Assembly (NCBI GenBank): GCA_937124585.1
Contig: CAKZKT010000017.1
Coordinates: 1 to 64,000 of the forward strand
Direction: 5' to 3'
Source: an uncultured Anaerolineae bacterium
Lineage (GTDB): Bacteria; Chloroflexota; Anaerolineae; CG2-30-64-16
Length of the DNA: 64,000 bases
In this document: one piece after another, positions 17,073 to 25,127 of the stretch
Position numbering within the stretch: the first letter of the stretch is position 1
How the letters are laid out: every line of letters begins with the position of its first letter
Notes under the pieces: model-generated
What the model was told of the DNA's origin: nothing
The model's input: only the letters and a program-made list of their open reading frames with translations
Databases searched by the model: none
Position numbers and translations under genes: made by a program

Positions 17073-18800
17073 TTATTTCTTGCTGATCCAGAGGTTCTCG
17101 TACCAGGACCGGAAGACCACCGGCACGTAGCCCTTGACCTCGTTGCGGAAGACGGCAGTGCCCTTCGCCCAGACGACCGGGATGCGGGCGACATCGTCAT
17201 GGATCAATTGCTCGGCTTCTTTGTAGTACTGCTCGCGCTTGGCCGGATCCGCTTCCACGCGGCCCTTGATCAGGAGCTCGGCCACCTTGTCGTTGGCGTA
17301 GCAATCCTCCTTGTTGGGTTGGCCGATCGGATGATAGAAGTGCCAGCCCAGGTAGTTGTCGGGATCGCCGTTGTCAGAGCCCCAGCCGAGCATCCACATC
17401 GGGAATTTGCCTTCGAGGCGGTCTGCCAGGTAGGCGCCCCAGTCCTTCGTCTTCAGATTGACCTTGATGCCGACCTTCGCCAGGTCCGCCGCAATGGCCT
17501 CGCCGATGGCTTTGGAGTCGGGGAAGTAGCCGCGAATGACCGGGATGTACCAGAAGTCGGTCTCAAAGCCGTTGGGCAGGCCGGCCTTGGCGAGCAGCTC
17601 CTTGGCTTTGGTCGGATTGTACTCGTGCGGCTTGACGTCCGGATTGTGGCCGAGGATGGTCGGCGGCTGGAAGGAGCCGGCCAATTCGCCGTAATCGCCG
17701 TAGAACGGCTTGATCAGCGCGCCCCAGTTCACGGCGTGGGCGATTGCCTGGCGCACCTCAAGCTTGTCGAAGGGCGGCGTGCATTGCTGGAAAGCGATGT
17801 AGCCCGTGCTCAGCGGCGGCAGGACGTTGACCGTCAGGTTCGGGTCTTTGGCCGCCGATGGCAGATCGGTTTGCGCCACATCAGCCTGCTGCACGGTGCC
17901 TGCCTTGAGCTCGGCGAAGCGGGCCGAGTTATCGGGAATGGAGCGGAAGATCAGGCGGGCCAGGCGCGGCGGGCCGCCCCACCAGGCCTCATTGCGTTCG
18001 AGCACGATCTTGTCGTCTTTGACCCATTCGACGAACTTGAACGGCCCGGTGCCGATCGGCTTGCCGGCCGGGGTGCCGTATTTGTCGCCTTGCTTCTCGA
18101 CTTCCTTTGGATCGAGCATGGAGAAGACGCCGCACAGCGAGAGCTTGTTGGGCAGCACCGCGGACGGATTGGCGAGTTTGATCTGAACCGTGTACTCGTC
18201 AATGACTTTCACGTCCTGGATGGCGTAGTCCTTGCCGAATTCCTTGGCGTAGTACTCGAATTTGCGGCCGAAGCGGAATTTGTTGTCGGGGTCGCGCCAG
18301 CGGTCCATATTCCACTTCACCACTTCGGCGTTGAACGGGTTGCCGTTGTGGAACGTGACGCCTTTGCGCAGGAAGAAGGTCCAGGTCTGGCTGTCAGCGG
18401 TCTCCCAGCGCTCGGCCAGCCACGGGATCGGCTTGGTGCTGGTGCCGGCCAGGCGGATCAATGGCTCGTTGATTTCGCAGAGCACGCGCCACGATTCGCC
18501 GTCGGTGGCAGGGCCTACATCCAGGGTGACGGTGTCGCCGCCGCGACCCACCACCAGAGTGCCGCTCAGCTCGGTCGGCGCGGGGGTGATCGCCGGCGTC
18601 ACCTCGACCTTGCGTTCGACGATTTTCTCGACGACCTGGGTCTGGACGACCTGCTTCTCGACGATCTTTTCGACAGGCTTCTCGACGACGACCGTCTCCT
18701 TCACCACCTTTTCCACCACTTGCGGGGTAGGCGCGGCGCAGGTGGCCAGGAGCAGCGAAAGGATAGTAACGATGCCGATGATGGCGAGTGAACGCTTCAT
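17073..18800 (-). CDS. ABC transporter solute-binding lipoprotein, family 5 (peptide/nickel type)
   Basis: 575 residues. Signal peptide with lipobox LLLATC (Cys21), then a Val-Glu-Lys-rich spacer of about 45 residues beginning VVEKVVKETVVVEK, typical of Chloroflexota binding proteins and probably coiled. SBP_bac_5 landmarks follow: LAERWETADSQTWTFFLRKG, FHNGNPFNAEVVKW, GTGPFKFVEW and VRQAIAHAVNW. It binds an oligopeptide or oligosaccharide outside the membrane; the ligand is not predictable. Shine-Dalgarno GAAGGAG lies 7 nt before the ATG. A good sigma-70-type promoter lies about 180 nt upstream. Confidence 0.94.
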   Translation of the reverse strand: MKRSLAIIGIVTILSLLLATCAAPTPQVVEKVVKETVVVEKPVEKIVEKQVVQTQVVEKIVERKVEVTPAITPAPTELSGTLVVGRGGDTVTLDVGPATDGESWRVLCEINEPLIRLAGTSTKPIPWLAERWETADSQTWTFFLRKGVTFHNGNPFNAEVVKWNMDRWRDPDNKFRFGRKFEYYAKEFGKDYAIQDVKVIDEYTVQIKLANPSAVLPNKLSLCGVFSMLDPKEVEKQGDKYGTPAGKPIGTGPFKFVEWVKDDKIVLERNEAWWGGPPRLARLIFRSIPDNSARFAELKAGTVQQADVAQTDLPSAAKDPNLTVNVLPPLSTGYIAFQQCTPPFDKLEVRQAIAHAVNWGALIKPFYGDYGELAGSFQPPTILGHNPDVKPHEYNPTKAKELLAKAGLPNGFETDFWYIPVIRGYFPDSKAIGEAIAADLAKVGIKVNLKTKDWGAYLADRLEGKFPMWMLGWGSDNGDPDNYLGWHFYHPIGQPNKEDCYANDKVAELLIKGRVEADPAKREQYYKEAEQLIHDDVARIPVVWAKGTAVFRNEVKGYVPVVFRSWYENLWISKK

Positions 18801-18883
18801 GGTCGCTCTCCTTCTTTCAGGTTAAGTGAGTGGAACAAACGGGTTCAGCGAAAAACGACCGAAGGCTGATGTTCTATCCTGTT

Positions 18884-18993
18884 GCGATAATCACCTCCCT
18901 TCGACGAGAAACATGGCAGACATCCCTGCATAGTGATCGGGCAATTTTCGGGAATGCTCTACAGGTCACGATGCTGATTATCGCGTAGAGTAA
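18884..18993 (-). promoter_or_regulatory. Leader with 10-nt inverted repeat and extended anti-SD match
   Basis: GCGATAATCA (18884-18893) and TGATTATCGC (18975-18984) are perfect inverted copies, the second overlapping the -10 of the promoter. AAGGGAGGTGA (minus strand, 18891-18901) nearly matches the complete 16S anti-Shine-Dalgarno complement, but lies about 90 nt from the start codon of the binding-protein gene. Operator, leader hairpin or leader-peptide initiation are all possible. Confidence 0.45.
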
Positions 18994-19005
18994 AAGGCTT
19001 GTCAA
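18977..19005 (-). promoter_or_regulatory. Sigma-70-type promoter for the importer operon
   Basis: On the minus strand TTGACA (19000-19005) and GATAAT (18977-18982) are 17 nt apart. It sits directly after the stop codon of the GH172 gene and would give a leader of about 170 nt before the binding-protein gene. Confidence 0.75.
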
Positions 19006-19082
19006 ATGCCTCACCTCGGCGCGTATCGCGCGATAGGGGCGCGACCTGTCAGGCTCTGGCGGTTCCGGTCTTGCGTCGGCGG

Positions 19083-20183
19083 TTAGATCACTTCCAGGCC
19101 ATTGTAGTCGGGCAGCTGCGGGAATGGTGCATGCGGCTCGGTCTGATACCAGAACGCGGTCGAGGCGATATCGTCTTGCAGCGGCAGATAGCGTGATTTG
19201 CCCTCCAGCTGCGACCGCCAGCCGAGTGCCTGGATCGTCACGCGCAGGTCCTGCTGGAAGCGGATGGGGTCCATGATGTGCCAGCGATACATGCCGAAAC
19301 GCTGCTGCACGCGATAGAGTCCATCTCCTTTGATCACCTGTGGCAGGCCGGAGTAGGGCGATGAGAAGACGCAATACTCACCCTTCGGCTGTTCGAAATC
19401 CCACGCGCCGCAGAAGTAATCTTCGGTACCGGTGCCGCAGATGGTGGGCCATTCGGTGTCGCCGTCCATGTAGAATTTGATCTCACCCTCGCCCCACCAG
19501 CCGTTGTTGTTCACGCCCCAGGCGATGTAGGTGCCCACGTAGTGGCCCTGGCCGCGCACGCCGTCGAGCAGAGTGTGTACCTGGCCGTAGGGTAGAGGGT
19601 TGTTGCGGCGCCATTGGGCATGGAAGTATGCCCGGTCGGCCGGCACGTCGGTGAGCGTGTAGGTCACCTGATAGTAGAAGCCGCGTATCTCGTCTGGCGT
19701 CACGTTCTCCACGGTGATGCGGGCGTGCTTGCGAAATGGCATCTCCCAGTAGGAGTTGAAGCCGCCTGCCGGATTGACGCACACGGCCAGCGATTGGACG
19801 TTGGCGCGCACGCCCCAGCCCATGCAGAAGAAATCGCCCAGCGGCGTCTCGACCGAGGGAGTCGGCTCGTCGTCCCAGTACATGCGCAGCACGAGGCGGC
19901 GCCAGGCGTCGGGATGCACCGTCAGCCAGATGTGCTGGATGGCGCCCGGCCCGGCGATGTCGGCCATGGTGAAGGCGCTGTTGCCAGGCAGGTGCACGCA
20001 GGGCGAGATCTTCCAGCCCCGGCCAAGCTCGCGCGCGGCGATCGCGCCCGTGCCCTCGGTCGCCATGCCGCCCTGTCCTTTGGCCCCGGTGAAATTCTCC
20101 GCGCTGATCGAACGCGTGACCGCGTTGGAGAGTCGGGATAGATTGCCCAGGTTCATGCCCAGGCCGTCGAATGTGAGCTTCAT
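19083..20183 (-). CDS. DUF2961 / glycoside hydrolase family 172-type protein
   Basis: 366 residues covering a whole DUF2961 domain. Characteristic strings are GGMATEGTGA, VHLPGNSAFTMADIAGPGAI, MYWDDEPTPSVE, GDFFCMGWG, GWWGEGEIKFYMDGD and CGTGTEDYFCGAW. DUF2961 was defined as GH172 (difructose anhydride and arabinan-type furanosides). Glu232/Glu234 and Glu254 are candidate catalytic acids, spaced roughly as in characterised members. No signal peptide. Excellent SD GGAGGAG 5 nt before the ATG. It follows the PL22-like gene after 83 nt containing one dispersed palindrome. Confidence 0.9.
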   Translation of the reverse strand: MKLTFDGLGMNLGNLSRLSNAVTRSISAENFTGAKGQGGMATEGTGAIAARELGRGWKISPCVHLPGNSAFTMADIAGPGAIQHIWLTVHPDAWRRLVLRMYWDDEPTPSVETPLGDFFCMGWGVRANVQSLAVCVNPAGGFNSYWEMPFRKHARITVENVTPDEIRGFYYQVTYTLTDVPADRAYFHAQWRRNNPLPYGQVHTLLDGVRGQGHYVGTYIAWGVNNNGWWGEGEIKFYMDGDTEWPTICGTGTEDYFCGAWDFEQPKGEYCVFSSPYSGLPQVIKGDGLYRVQQRFGMYRWHIMDPIRFQQDLRVTIQALGWRSQLEGKSRYLPLQDDIASTAFWYQTEPHAPFPQLPDYNGLEVI

Positions 20184-20229
20184 GGTTTCTCCTCCGTTTC
20201 CCTGGTACTGGCCTGAATGATCGCGGTTG

Positions 20230-20263
20230 ACGCGCCAGGCACCTGAGGGGATGCCTGGCGCGT
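20230..20263. repeat. 34-nt palindrome, compensated variant
   Basis: Arms ACGCGCCAGGCA and TGCCTGGCGCGT. Compared with the other copies (ACGTGCC/GGCACGT), both arms carry a matching change (T to C and A to G), so pairing is preserved. It begins 3 nt after the PL22-like gene stop codon on the minus strand. Confidence 0.9.
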
Positions 20264-20266
20264 GGG

Positions 20267-21442
20267 CTACTTCTCAAGCGGCCAGATCAGGTACAGGTTG
20301 ATCTTGCCGCCGAAGTCCGAGGCGTAGAGGATGCGGTCGCCGTTCCAGCTCCATGTCGGGTGGCAGTGGGCGCTTTGCGTGTGCCACGAGGTCTTGTGGT
20401 GGCAGAGCACCTCCAAGGTGGCCGGCTCGCGGGCGATGTTGATCAGCACCAGGTCGTCCACGTCGTCGCCGACGAGCCGCGTGTTGTCGGGGTTGGCGTG
20501 ATAGTGATTGCAATAGAACGGCATATCAATGCGCTTGACCACGTTGCCGCAACGATCGGCCAGGCCGACGAAGGGGGTCATGACGTTTTGGTTGACGGGC
20601 ACTTCGGTCGCCACGGCCTGCGTGCGGCTGGAGGTGATCGTGCCGTCGTGGCCCGGACCGCGATTGTCGAAGAAGAGATAACCGTCCTGCGTCCAGAACT
20701 CGTGGCCGACCGAGTCCTGTTCGTCCTGGCGGAAACAGGGCCGCGCCTCGCGCGCCACAAAGTCAAGCAGCCAGATGCGCTGCGTCACCAGGTTCCACGG
20801 CCCCTCATGGCAATAGGAGCCGATCGTGCTGTCGTCCGGGCAGAACTGGAAATGGCCGACCCAGTGCGTATCTTTGAAGACATCGAACCAGCCGGAACCA
20901 TCCAGATAAGCCAGCGTGATGCGGCCGTCCTTGATGCGATAGAACGACTCCTTGAAGCCGGAATAGTTCGGCCCGCGCGGCACGTCCACGTTTTCGTTGC
21001 GACAGAAGGCGATATAGCGCCGATTGCGGGCAATGGACGGCGCGCCCAGGCTGTAATCGGCCGTCTCCTCGTACACGACGCTGGCCTGGCCGGTTGTCAT
21101 GTCCAGCTTTTTGATCTGATTCCCGGTGCGATAGACGATGAGCGCACTGTCGGGCGTCTTGGTCACGCTGCCCACAGACGCCGGCTCATCGGTCAGTTGC
21201 GTGATCACGCCTGTGCCGAGGTCCATGTGGAAGAGGTTATAGTGCGGATCCTCGTGCGGCAGGCGATCCTGGCCCGACGCGCGGTCGGAGAGGAAGATGA
21301 TAGCGTTCTTTTTGCTGTCGAAGGAGTTTTCGGTGAAATAGAGGTGGTAGTTGTTGCCCGTGGACGTCAGCTTGAGGACACGGCGTCCGGTCTTCTCGTC
21401 TCTGAACTCGTGCAGTTCAGAGGGCCAGGTATCTCCGATCAT
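20267..21442 (-). CDS. Oligogalacturonate lyase-like propeller protein (PL22 type)
   Basis: 391 residues with seven-bladed-propeller repeats and the His-rich signature of oligogalacturonate lyases: HWVGHFQFCPDDSTIGSYCHEGPW, VGHEFWTQDGYLFFDNRG, CNHYHANPDNTRLVGDD and SAHCHPTWSWNGDRILYASD. These histidines bind Mn and substrate in Ogl. It would cleave unsaturated pectin oligomers in the cytosol, since there is no signal peptide. Start MIGDTWPSELHEF has GGAG 8 nt upstream. The upstream leader contains an extended -10 promoter and a 10-nt inverted repeat. Confidence 0.88.
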   Translation of the reverse strand: MIGDTWPSELHEFRDEKTGRRVLKLTSTGNNYHLYFTENSFDSKKNAIIFLSDRASGQDRLPHEDPHYNLFHMDLGTGVITQLTDEPASVGSVTKTPDSALIVYRTGNQIKKLDMTTGQASVVYEETADYSLGAPSIARNRRYIAFCRNENVDVPRGPNYSGFKESFYRIKDGRITLAYLDGSGWFDVFKDTHWVGHFQFCPDDSTIGSYCHEGPWNLVTQRIWLLDFVAREARPCFRQDEQDSVGHEFWTQDGYLFFDNRGPGHDGTITSSRTQAVATEVPVNQNVMTPFVGLADRCGNVVKRIDMPFYCNHYHANPDNTRLVGDDVDDLVLINIAREPATLEVLCHHKTSWHTQSAHCHPTWSWNGDRILYASDFGGKINLYLIWPLEK

Positions 21443-21467
21443 GGTGTGTTCTCCGTGGTGTGTAGAT

Positions 21468-21518
21468 CGCGACATCGGGCCGGTCGATGTCGCGCCGCGT
21501 CTGCTGTTGCTTATTATA
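21468..21518 (-). promoter_or_regulatory. Extended -10 promoter and perfect inverted repeat
   Basis: Minus-strand TGCTATAAT (-10 at 21513-21518, extended TG) has no good -35. About 20 nt downstream, CGCGACATCG (21468-21477) and CGATGTCGCG (21485-21494) form perfect 10-nt arms around GGCCGGT. The position in the leader of the PL22-like gene suits a repressor operator or a hairpin. Confidence 0.6.
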
Positions 21519-21538
21519 GCACCAAAGAGAACAATGGC

Positions 21539-22867
21539 CTAAGTGTCTGTCGGCTGTCCGATGAGGCGAAGGGTCGTCTCTACAAGCAGGCGGCCGGCCT
21601 CGGGCGCGAAGATTGCGTTGGAGGCCTCATAGCCGCCCTCGGCCGCTGCGGCCTCGGTGACGATGTAGCCCTGCAATTCGCCGTTGGCCAACGAGATGAC
21701 GAAGGTGTCTTTGGCCTTTGCCTTCACGGCCAGCGCGTGCTCCACGAAGATTTCGCCCGGCCAGGCGACGTAGGTCCAGGGGCCGATCTTCAGGGCCTGG
21801 ATCTCCGCGGGCAGGCAGGCCTGGTAGACGGCCTCCAGCTCGCCTGCAGTAGCCAGGCGAGCCAGCCGCAGGGTTTCTTCGGCGCCGAACCAGTCTACCT
21901 CGGCCCCGCGCACTTCCTGGCGCGGCGCAGCCGCGCGGCGTAGCCACTCCAGCCGATCCGCCGCGGCCCGCAATTTGCGTTCGGCATCGGCCACGCTTGG
22001 GAAGACGCGCCTGGGGAGGTCAATGAACGTCTGCCGGGCCTCCAGCGCGCACGACGACATGAACGCGATCTGGCCGATGGCTGCGGCCACCGCGCGGCCG
22101 AACAGCTCGCCCAGCCGGCGCGCTTCGGCCAGCGTGTTGTCGCGCACGACATGGCGCGGGCTCTGGTTGCCCGCCGGCCCGGTGTGGTGCAGGACGGGGC
22201 AGTCGGCCCCGAGCAGATGTTCCTGTAAGAAACGACGCGCCATGCCCGGAAAATCGCTGCTGACGACGCGCGAGTCTTCGCGCAGCACGGTGGGATGCAT
22301 GGCGCAGACCACCATACAAGCAATGGGTTTGGTCGATGGCACGGCTCGCACGACTAACACCGGCGCCTGGGGGTCGGAAGTGCCGACCGGGTTGCGCCGA
22401 TTCGTGCCCACGCCCGTCGCATCGGCGATGGCCAGCCCCAGCTCGGCCGGCTGGCGACGCCGATAGGCCTCTACGGCTGCGGCCACAATGCCATCCTCGA
22501 AGCGTTGGAGATAGCACCGGTCTACCTTGGGCACGGTCGGGTCATCGCACAGGCTGATGTAGTCCACGGTGGACGGCCCCGAATGGGTGTGTGTGGCCGA
22601 GATGAGGATGTTGGCGGCCGGGATGCCGGTGGCGGCCTCGATGCGGCTGCGTACGCGAGCGGCGGTCGCTTTGCCGATGAAGATGATGTCGTTGGCGCTG
22701 AAAAGCAGCGACGTGCGGCCATCCGAAAGATAAAGAGCCGAGCTCAGCAGGGGGTCGTGGATGCCGATGCTGTAGCGCTCCACATGGGGATAGCCGAACA
22801 GGTATTGGGAGTCGGCAGGCGTGATGTCGGCCACACCCGCACCCGCAATGAGCATTTTCCCGGCCAT
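21539..22867 (-). CDS. Neutral/alkaline ceramidase-like hydrolase
   Basis: 442 residues matching the N-terminal domain of the neutral ceramidase family: GAGVADITPADSQYLFGYP, FSANDIIFIG, ISATHTHSGPSTV (zinc His motif) and HTGPAGNQSP, where Ser of SPR corresponds to the ceramidase active serine. It is much shorter than eukaryotic ceramidases (about 700) and lacks their C-terminal domain; many bacterial clusters carry such short forms next to sugar enzymes. It probably hydrolyses an amide or ester, but not necessarily ceramide. MAGKMLIAG starts 5 nt after the NagB-like stop. Confidence 0.82.
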   Translation of the reverse strand: MAGKMLIAGAGVADITPADSQYLFGYPHVERYSIGIHDPLLSSALYLSDGRTSLLFSANDIIFIGKATAARVRSRIEAATGIPAANILISATHTHSGPSTVDYISLCDDPTVPKVDRCYLQRFEDGIVAAAVEAYRRRQPAELGLAIADATGVGTNRRNPVGTSDPQAPVLVVRAVPSTKPIACMVVCAMHPTVLREDSRVVSSDFPGMARRFLQEHLLGADCPVLHHTGPAGNQSPRHVVRDNTLAEARRLGELFGRAVAAAIGQIAFMSSCALEARQTFIDLPRRVFPSVADAERKLRAAADRLEWLRRAAAPRQEVRGAEVDWFGAEETLRLARLATAGELEAVYQACLPAEIQALKIGPWTYVAWPGEIFVEHALAVKAKAKDTFVISLANGELQGYIVTEAAAAEGGYEASNAIFAPEAGRLLVETTLRLIGQPTDT

Positions 22868-22872
22868 TTCTT

Positions 22873-23808
22873 TCAATATCCTTTGTCCCAATCCACCTCG
22901 ATGTTGCGGGCGGCCGACTCGGAGATGTAGCAGTCGGTCTTGAGCAACTGGTGGATGGAGGTGGGCAGCAGCGGCGTGACCGGGCCATGCGTCACCAGAC
23001 GGGTGATCAGGCGTTGCCAGCTCGTCTGCGTGCCGTGCACGGTGAGGTTGTGGATGTCCATGCGATATTTGGCCGCGATCACCTCGGCCGGGCCGATGGT
23101 GAAGGCTTTCGGCGGCACGCGCGCGATGTCGCCGCTCATGCCGAAGCTGCCATGCAGCGAGTTCTGGGCCAATGTGAACGGGCTGAGCGTGACGATGCGC
23201 GGGCCGAAGGTCATCCACTCTTCCAGGCTGGCCGCCTGGAACTCCGGTGCGTCCGGTTCGATGAATGCCAGGTGGCCGGTCCAGCCCGGGCCGGTGTAGC
23301 AGGCATCGCCGCCGCCCAGATCGGCGATCATCTTGCCATAGTCGCGGTAGTTCTGGTTGGTCGGCCCGATGAATTGAGCTTCCGGCGGCCGCAGGTCCTC
23401 CTCGATCTGGGCGTAGAAATACTTCTTCATGGCATGAACGAAGCCCTGCGGCCATGTTTCTGGCGCGATCACGCCGTCCTCGTTGGCGTATTCGTCCATG
23501 GCGAAGGCGTACAGGTGCCGGCAGTTCACCCGAAAGCGGTTGATCAGCCGCGCGACGTGGCGATAGACCGGGCAGGGGTTCGGCAGGATCAGGACGATCC
23601 GCCGTCCGGCATCGGCCGCGGCCTTGATGCGGTGAAACATGTCGGTGACCCAGATGAACTCGATGTCGTCATCCTTTACGACCCGGATCTTGAAGTCGGG
23701 ATTCGGATGTTGCTCGATCTCTTCTCGTTTGATCTTTCGGCAGCGTTCCAAGGCCTCTTGATCACGAAAAGGCACGTAGCGCGAGGGGCTGTAGATGAAG
23801 TCGGTCAT
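22873..23808 (-). CDS. NagB-like (glucosamine-6-phosphate deaminase/isomerase fold) protein with altered active site
   Basis: 311 residues. AFAMDEYANEDG aligns with the NagB FNMDEYVG motif (Asp105 kept) and GPGWTGHLAFIEP with GVGNDGHIAFNEP. His179 and Glu184 are kept, but the catalytic Asp141 of E. coli NagB is replaced by Thr177. The phosphate loop (GLPTGGTP in NagB) reads LILPNPCPVYRH. It therefore has the NagB fold but probably not classic deaminase chemistry. CGGAG lies 9 nt before MTDFIYS. It lies between nagA and the ceramidase-like gene. Confidence 0.82.
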   Translation of the reverse strand: MTDFIYSPSRYVPFRDQEALERCRKIKREEIEQHPNPDFKIRVVKDDDIEFIWVTDMFHRIKAAADAGRRIVLILPNPCPVYRHVARLINRFRVNCRHLYAFAMDEYANEDGVIAPETWPQGFVHAMKKYFYAQIEEDLRPPEAQFIGPTNQNYRDYGKMIADLGGGDACYTGPGWTGHLAFIEPDAPEFQAASLEEWMTFGPRIVTLSPFTLAQNSLHGSFGMSGDIARVPPKAFTIGPAEVIAAKYRMDIHNLTVHGTQTSWQRLITRLVTHGPVTPLLPTSIHQLLKTDCYISESAARNIEVDWDKGY

Positions 23809-23850
23809 GGTTTCGTTCTCCGCAGAATGTTGGGTGTAGGGTCGTCGGTA

Positions 23851-23879
23851 GTAGAAGACGTTGCATGCAACGTCTCTAC
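23851..23879. repeat. Perfect palindrome at the nagA stop codon
   Basis: AGACGTTGCATGCAACGTCT (23856-23875) is a perfect 20-nt palindrome, extended by GTAG/CTAC flanks with one mismatch. The nagA stop codon lies in its right edge. Similar GTAGAGACGTTGCATGCAACGTC palindromes are, to my knowledge, dispersed in many photosynthetic and filamentous bacterial genomes. Confidence 0.8.
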
Positions 23880-25039
23880 AACGACGATGCCTGGTACAAT
23901 ACCTCTCCACTCGCAATAGTCATGCGCAGCTGCAGGTCTTGCGTCACGAGGATGATATCGGCGTCCATGTCGGCGGCCAGATATCCCTTTTTGTTCAGGT
24001 CCAGCACGCGCGCCGGCGTGCGTGCGCAGAGGATCGAGGCATCCAGGAGCGAACGGCCGAACTTGTGGACGGCATTTTGCAGACACCGGATAGGCGTCAG
24101 CGCGCTGCCGGAGAGGGCATCGTCCACGGTTCGCCGCACGCCCCGGTCGGCGGTCACGCTCACCTGCACGCCGGGATAGAGGCCCTCGTAGATGCCCGGC
24201 GGGTTGCCCGCACCTTTCACGCCATCGGTGACGAAGGCGACGCGGCCGAGGCCTTTGCAGCGCAGCGTTTTTTCGACCAGCAGGGGATGAACGTGCACCC
24301 CATCGGGGATGATCTCGACTGTGAGGCGGTCCTCCACCTGGATGTAATCGGTCAGGCCGGCTGGATAGACGCCAGGATCGGTTTGCGGCGGCGGATCGAA
24401 GGTGTCGTAGAAGTGCGTCACCAGGCTCAGCCCGGCATCCACGGCCTGCCGCGCCTGCTCGATGGTCGCCGCGCTGTGCGCCAGGCTGGTCACGATGCCG
24501 TGCTGCCGGCACCACCGGATGAAGTCCGTTGCGCCTGCGAGCTCTGGCGACACGTCCCAGATCGGGATGCGCCCCTGCGCGGCCGTGTAGAGCGCTTCGG
24601 TGGTCTCGACCGTGATCTTGGTCAGCGAATTGGCCGAACCGGCGCCCGTTTTGGCCAGGTAGGTGATCTCGGGCCGGAAGCCGATCAGGTTAGGAGTGCG
24701 CCGAAAGCCGTCAGTCTCGGCGAGGCCCCGCTGCATGACCGCGATGTTTTCCTGCGGCGAGCCGAGCAGCGTCGGCACGCAGGCAGTGGCGCCCGCGGCC
24801 GCCATGAGCCGGCTGTACTCGACCAGGCTGTCGTATTGGGCCATCACGTCGCGGATGCCGTGATTGTGCAGGTCAATCAGGCCGGGCAGCACGTAGCAGC
24901 CCGTGGCCATGATGACGTGCTCGCCCGGTGTGGGATGCAGATCAGGGCCGATGTGGGCAATCTGACCGGCCGCGATCTGCACATCGCACGGTGCCTCGAT
25001 GCGGTTGTAGTGCAGCACGATGCCATCTTTGATCAACAT
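23876..25039 (-). CDS. nagA: N-acetylglucosamine-6-phosphate deacetylase
   Basis: 387 residues, usual NagA length. Metal and catalytic landmarks are LPGLIDLHNHGIRD, WDVSPELAGA (Glu ligand), TSLAHSAAT (His), LVTHFYDTFDPPP (corresponds to THLYNAM), PDGVHVHP and the catalytic Asp in AFVTDGVKGAG. It deacetylates GlcNAc-6-P in the cytosol. The start MLIKDGIV was chosen by alignment with the family; a Met five codons upstream is possible and neither has a strong SD. It follows the two permease genes and precedes the NagB-like gene, so the operon suggests amino-sugar or peptidoglycan-fragment use. Confidence 0.9.
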   Translation of the reverse strand: MLIKDGIVLHYNRIEAPCDVQIAAGQIAHIGPDLHPTPGEHVIMATGCYVLPGLIDLHNHGIRDVMAQYDSLVEYSRLMAAAGATACVPTLLGSPQENIAVMQRGLAETDGFRRTPNLIGFRPEITYLAKTGAGSANSLTKITVETTEALYTAAQGRIPIWDVSPELAGATDFIRWCRQHGIVTSLAHSAATIEQARQAVDAGLSLVTHFYDTFDPPPQTDPGVYPAGLTDYIQVEDRLTVEIIPDGVHVHPLLVEKTLRCKGLGRVAFVTDGVKGAGNPPGIYEGLYPGVQVSVTADRGVRRTVDDALSGSALTPIRCLQNAVHKFGRSLLDASILCARTPARVLDLNKKGYLAADMDADIILVTQDLQLRMTIASGEVLYQASSL

Positions 25040-25060
25040 AGGCTTTGTTCCCATCTCGGT

Positions 25061-25112
25061 AGGGGCGCACGGCGTGCGCTCGTCGTCCCGTCGGCGCACA
25101 CCGTGCGCCCCT
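25061..25112. repeat. GC-rich inverted repeat before nagA
   Basis: AGGGGCGCACGGCGTGCGC and GCGCACACCGTGCGCCCCT are 19-nt arms with one mismatch around a 14-nt loop. Such AGGGGCGCACGG palindromes are a dispersed type in Chloroflexota and cyanobacteria as far as I recall. It lies between the DppC-type gene and nagA. Confidence 0.8.
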
Positions 25113-25127
25113 GCGCGATTGTTGCGC

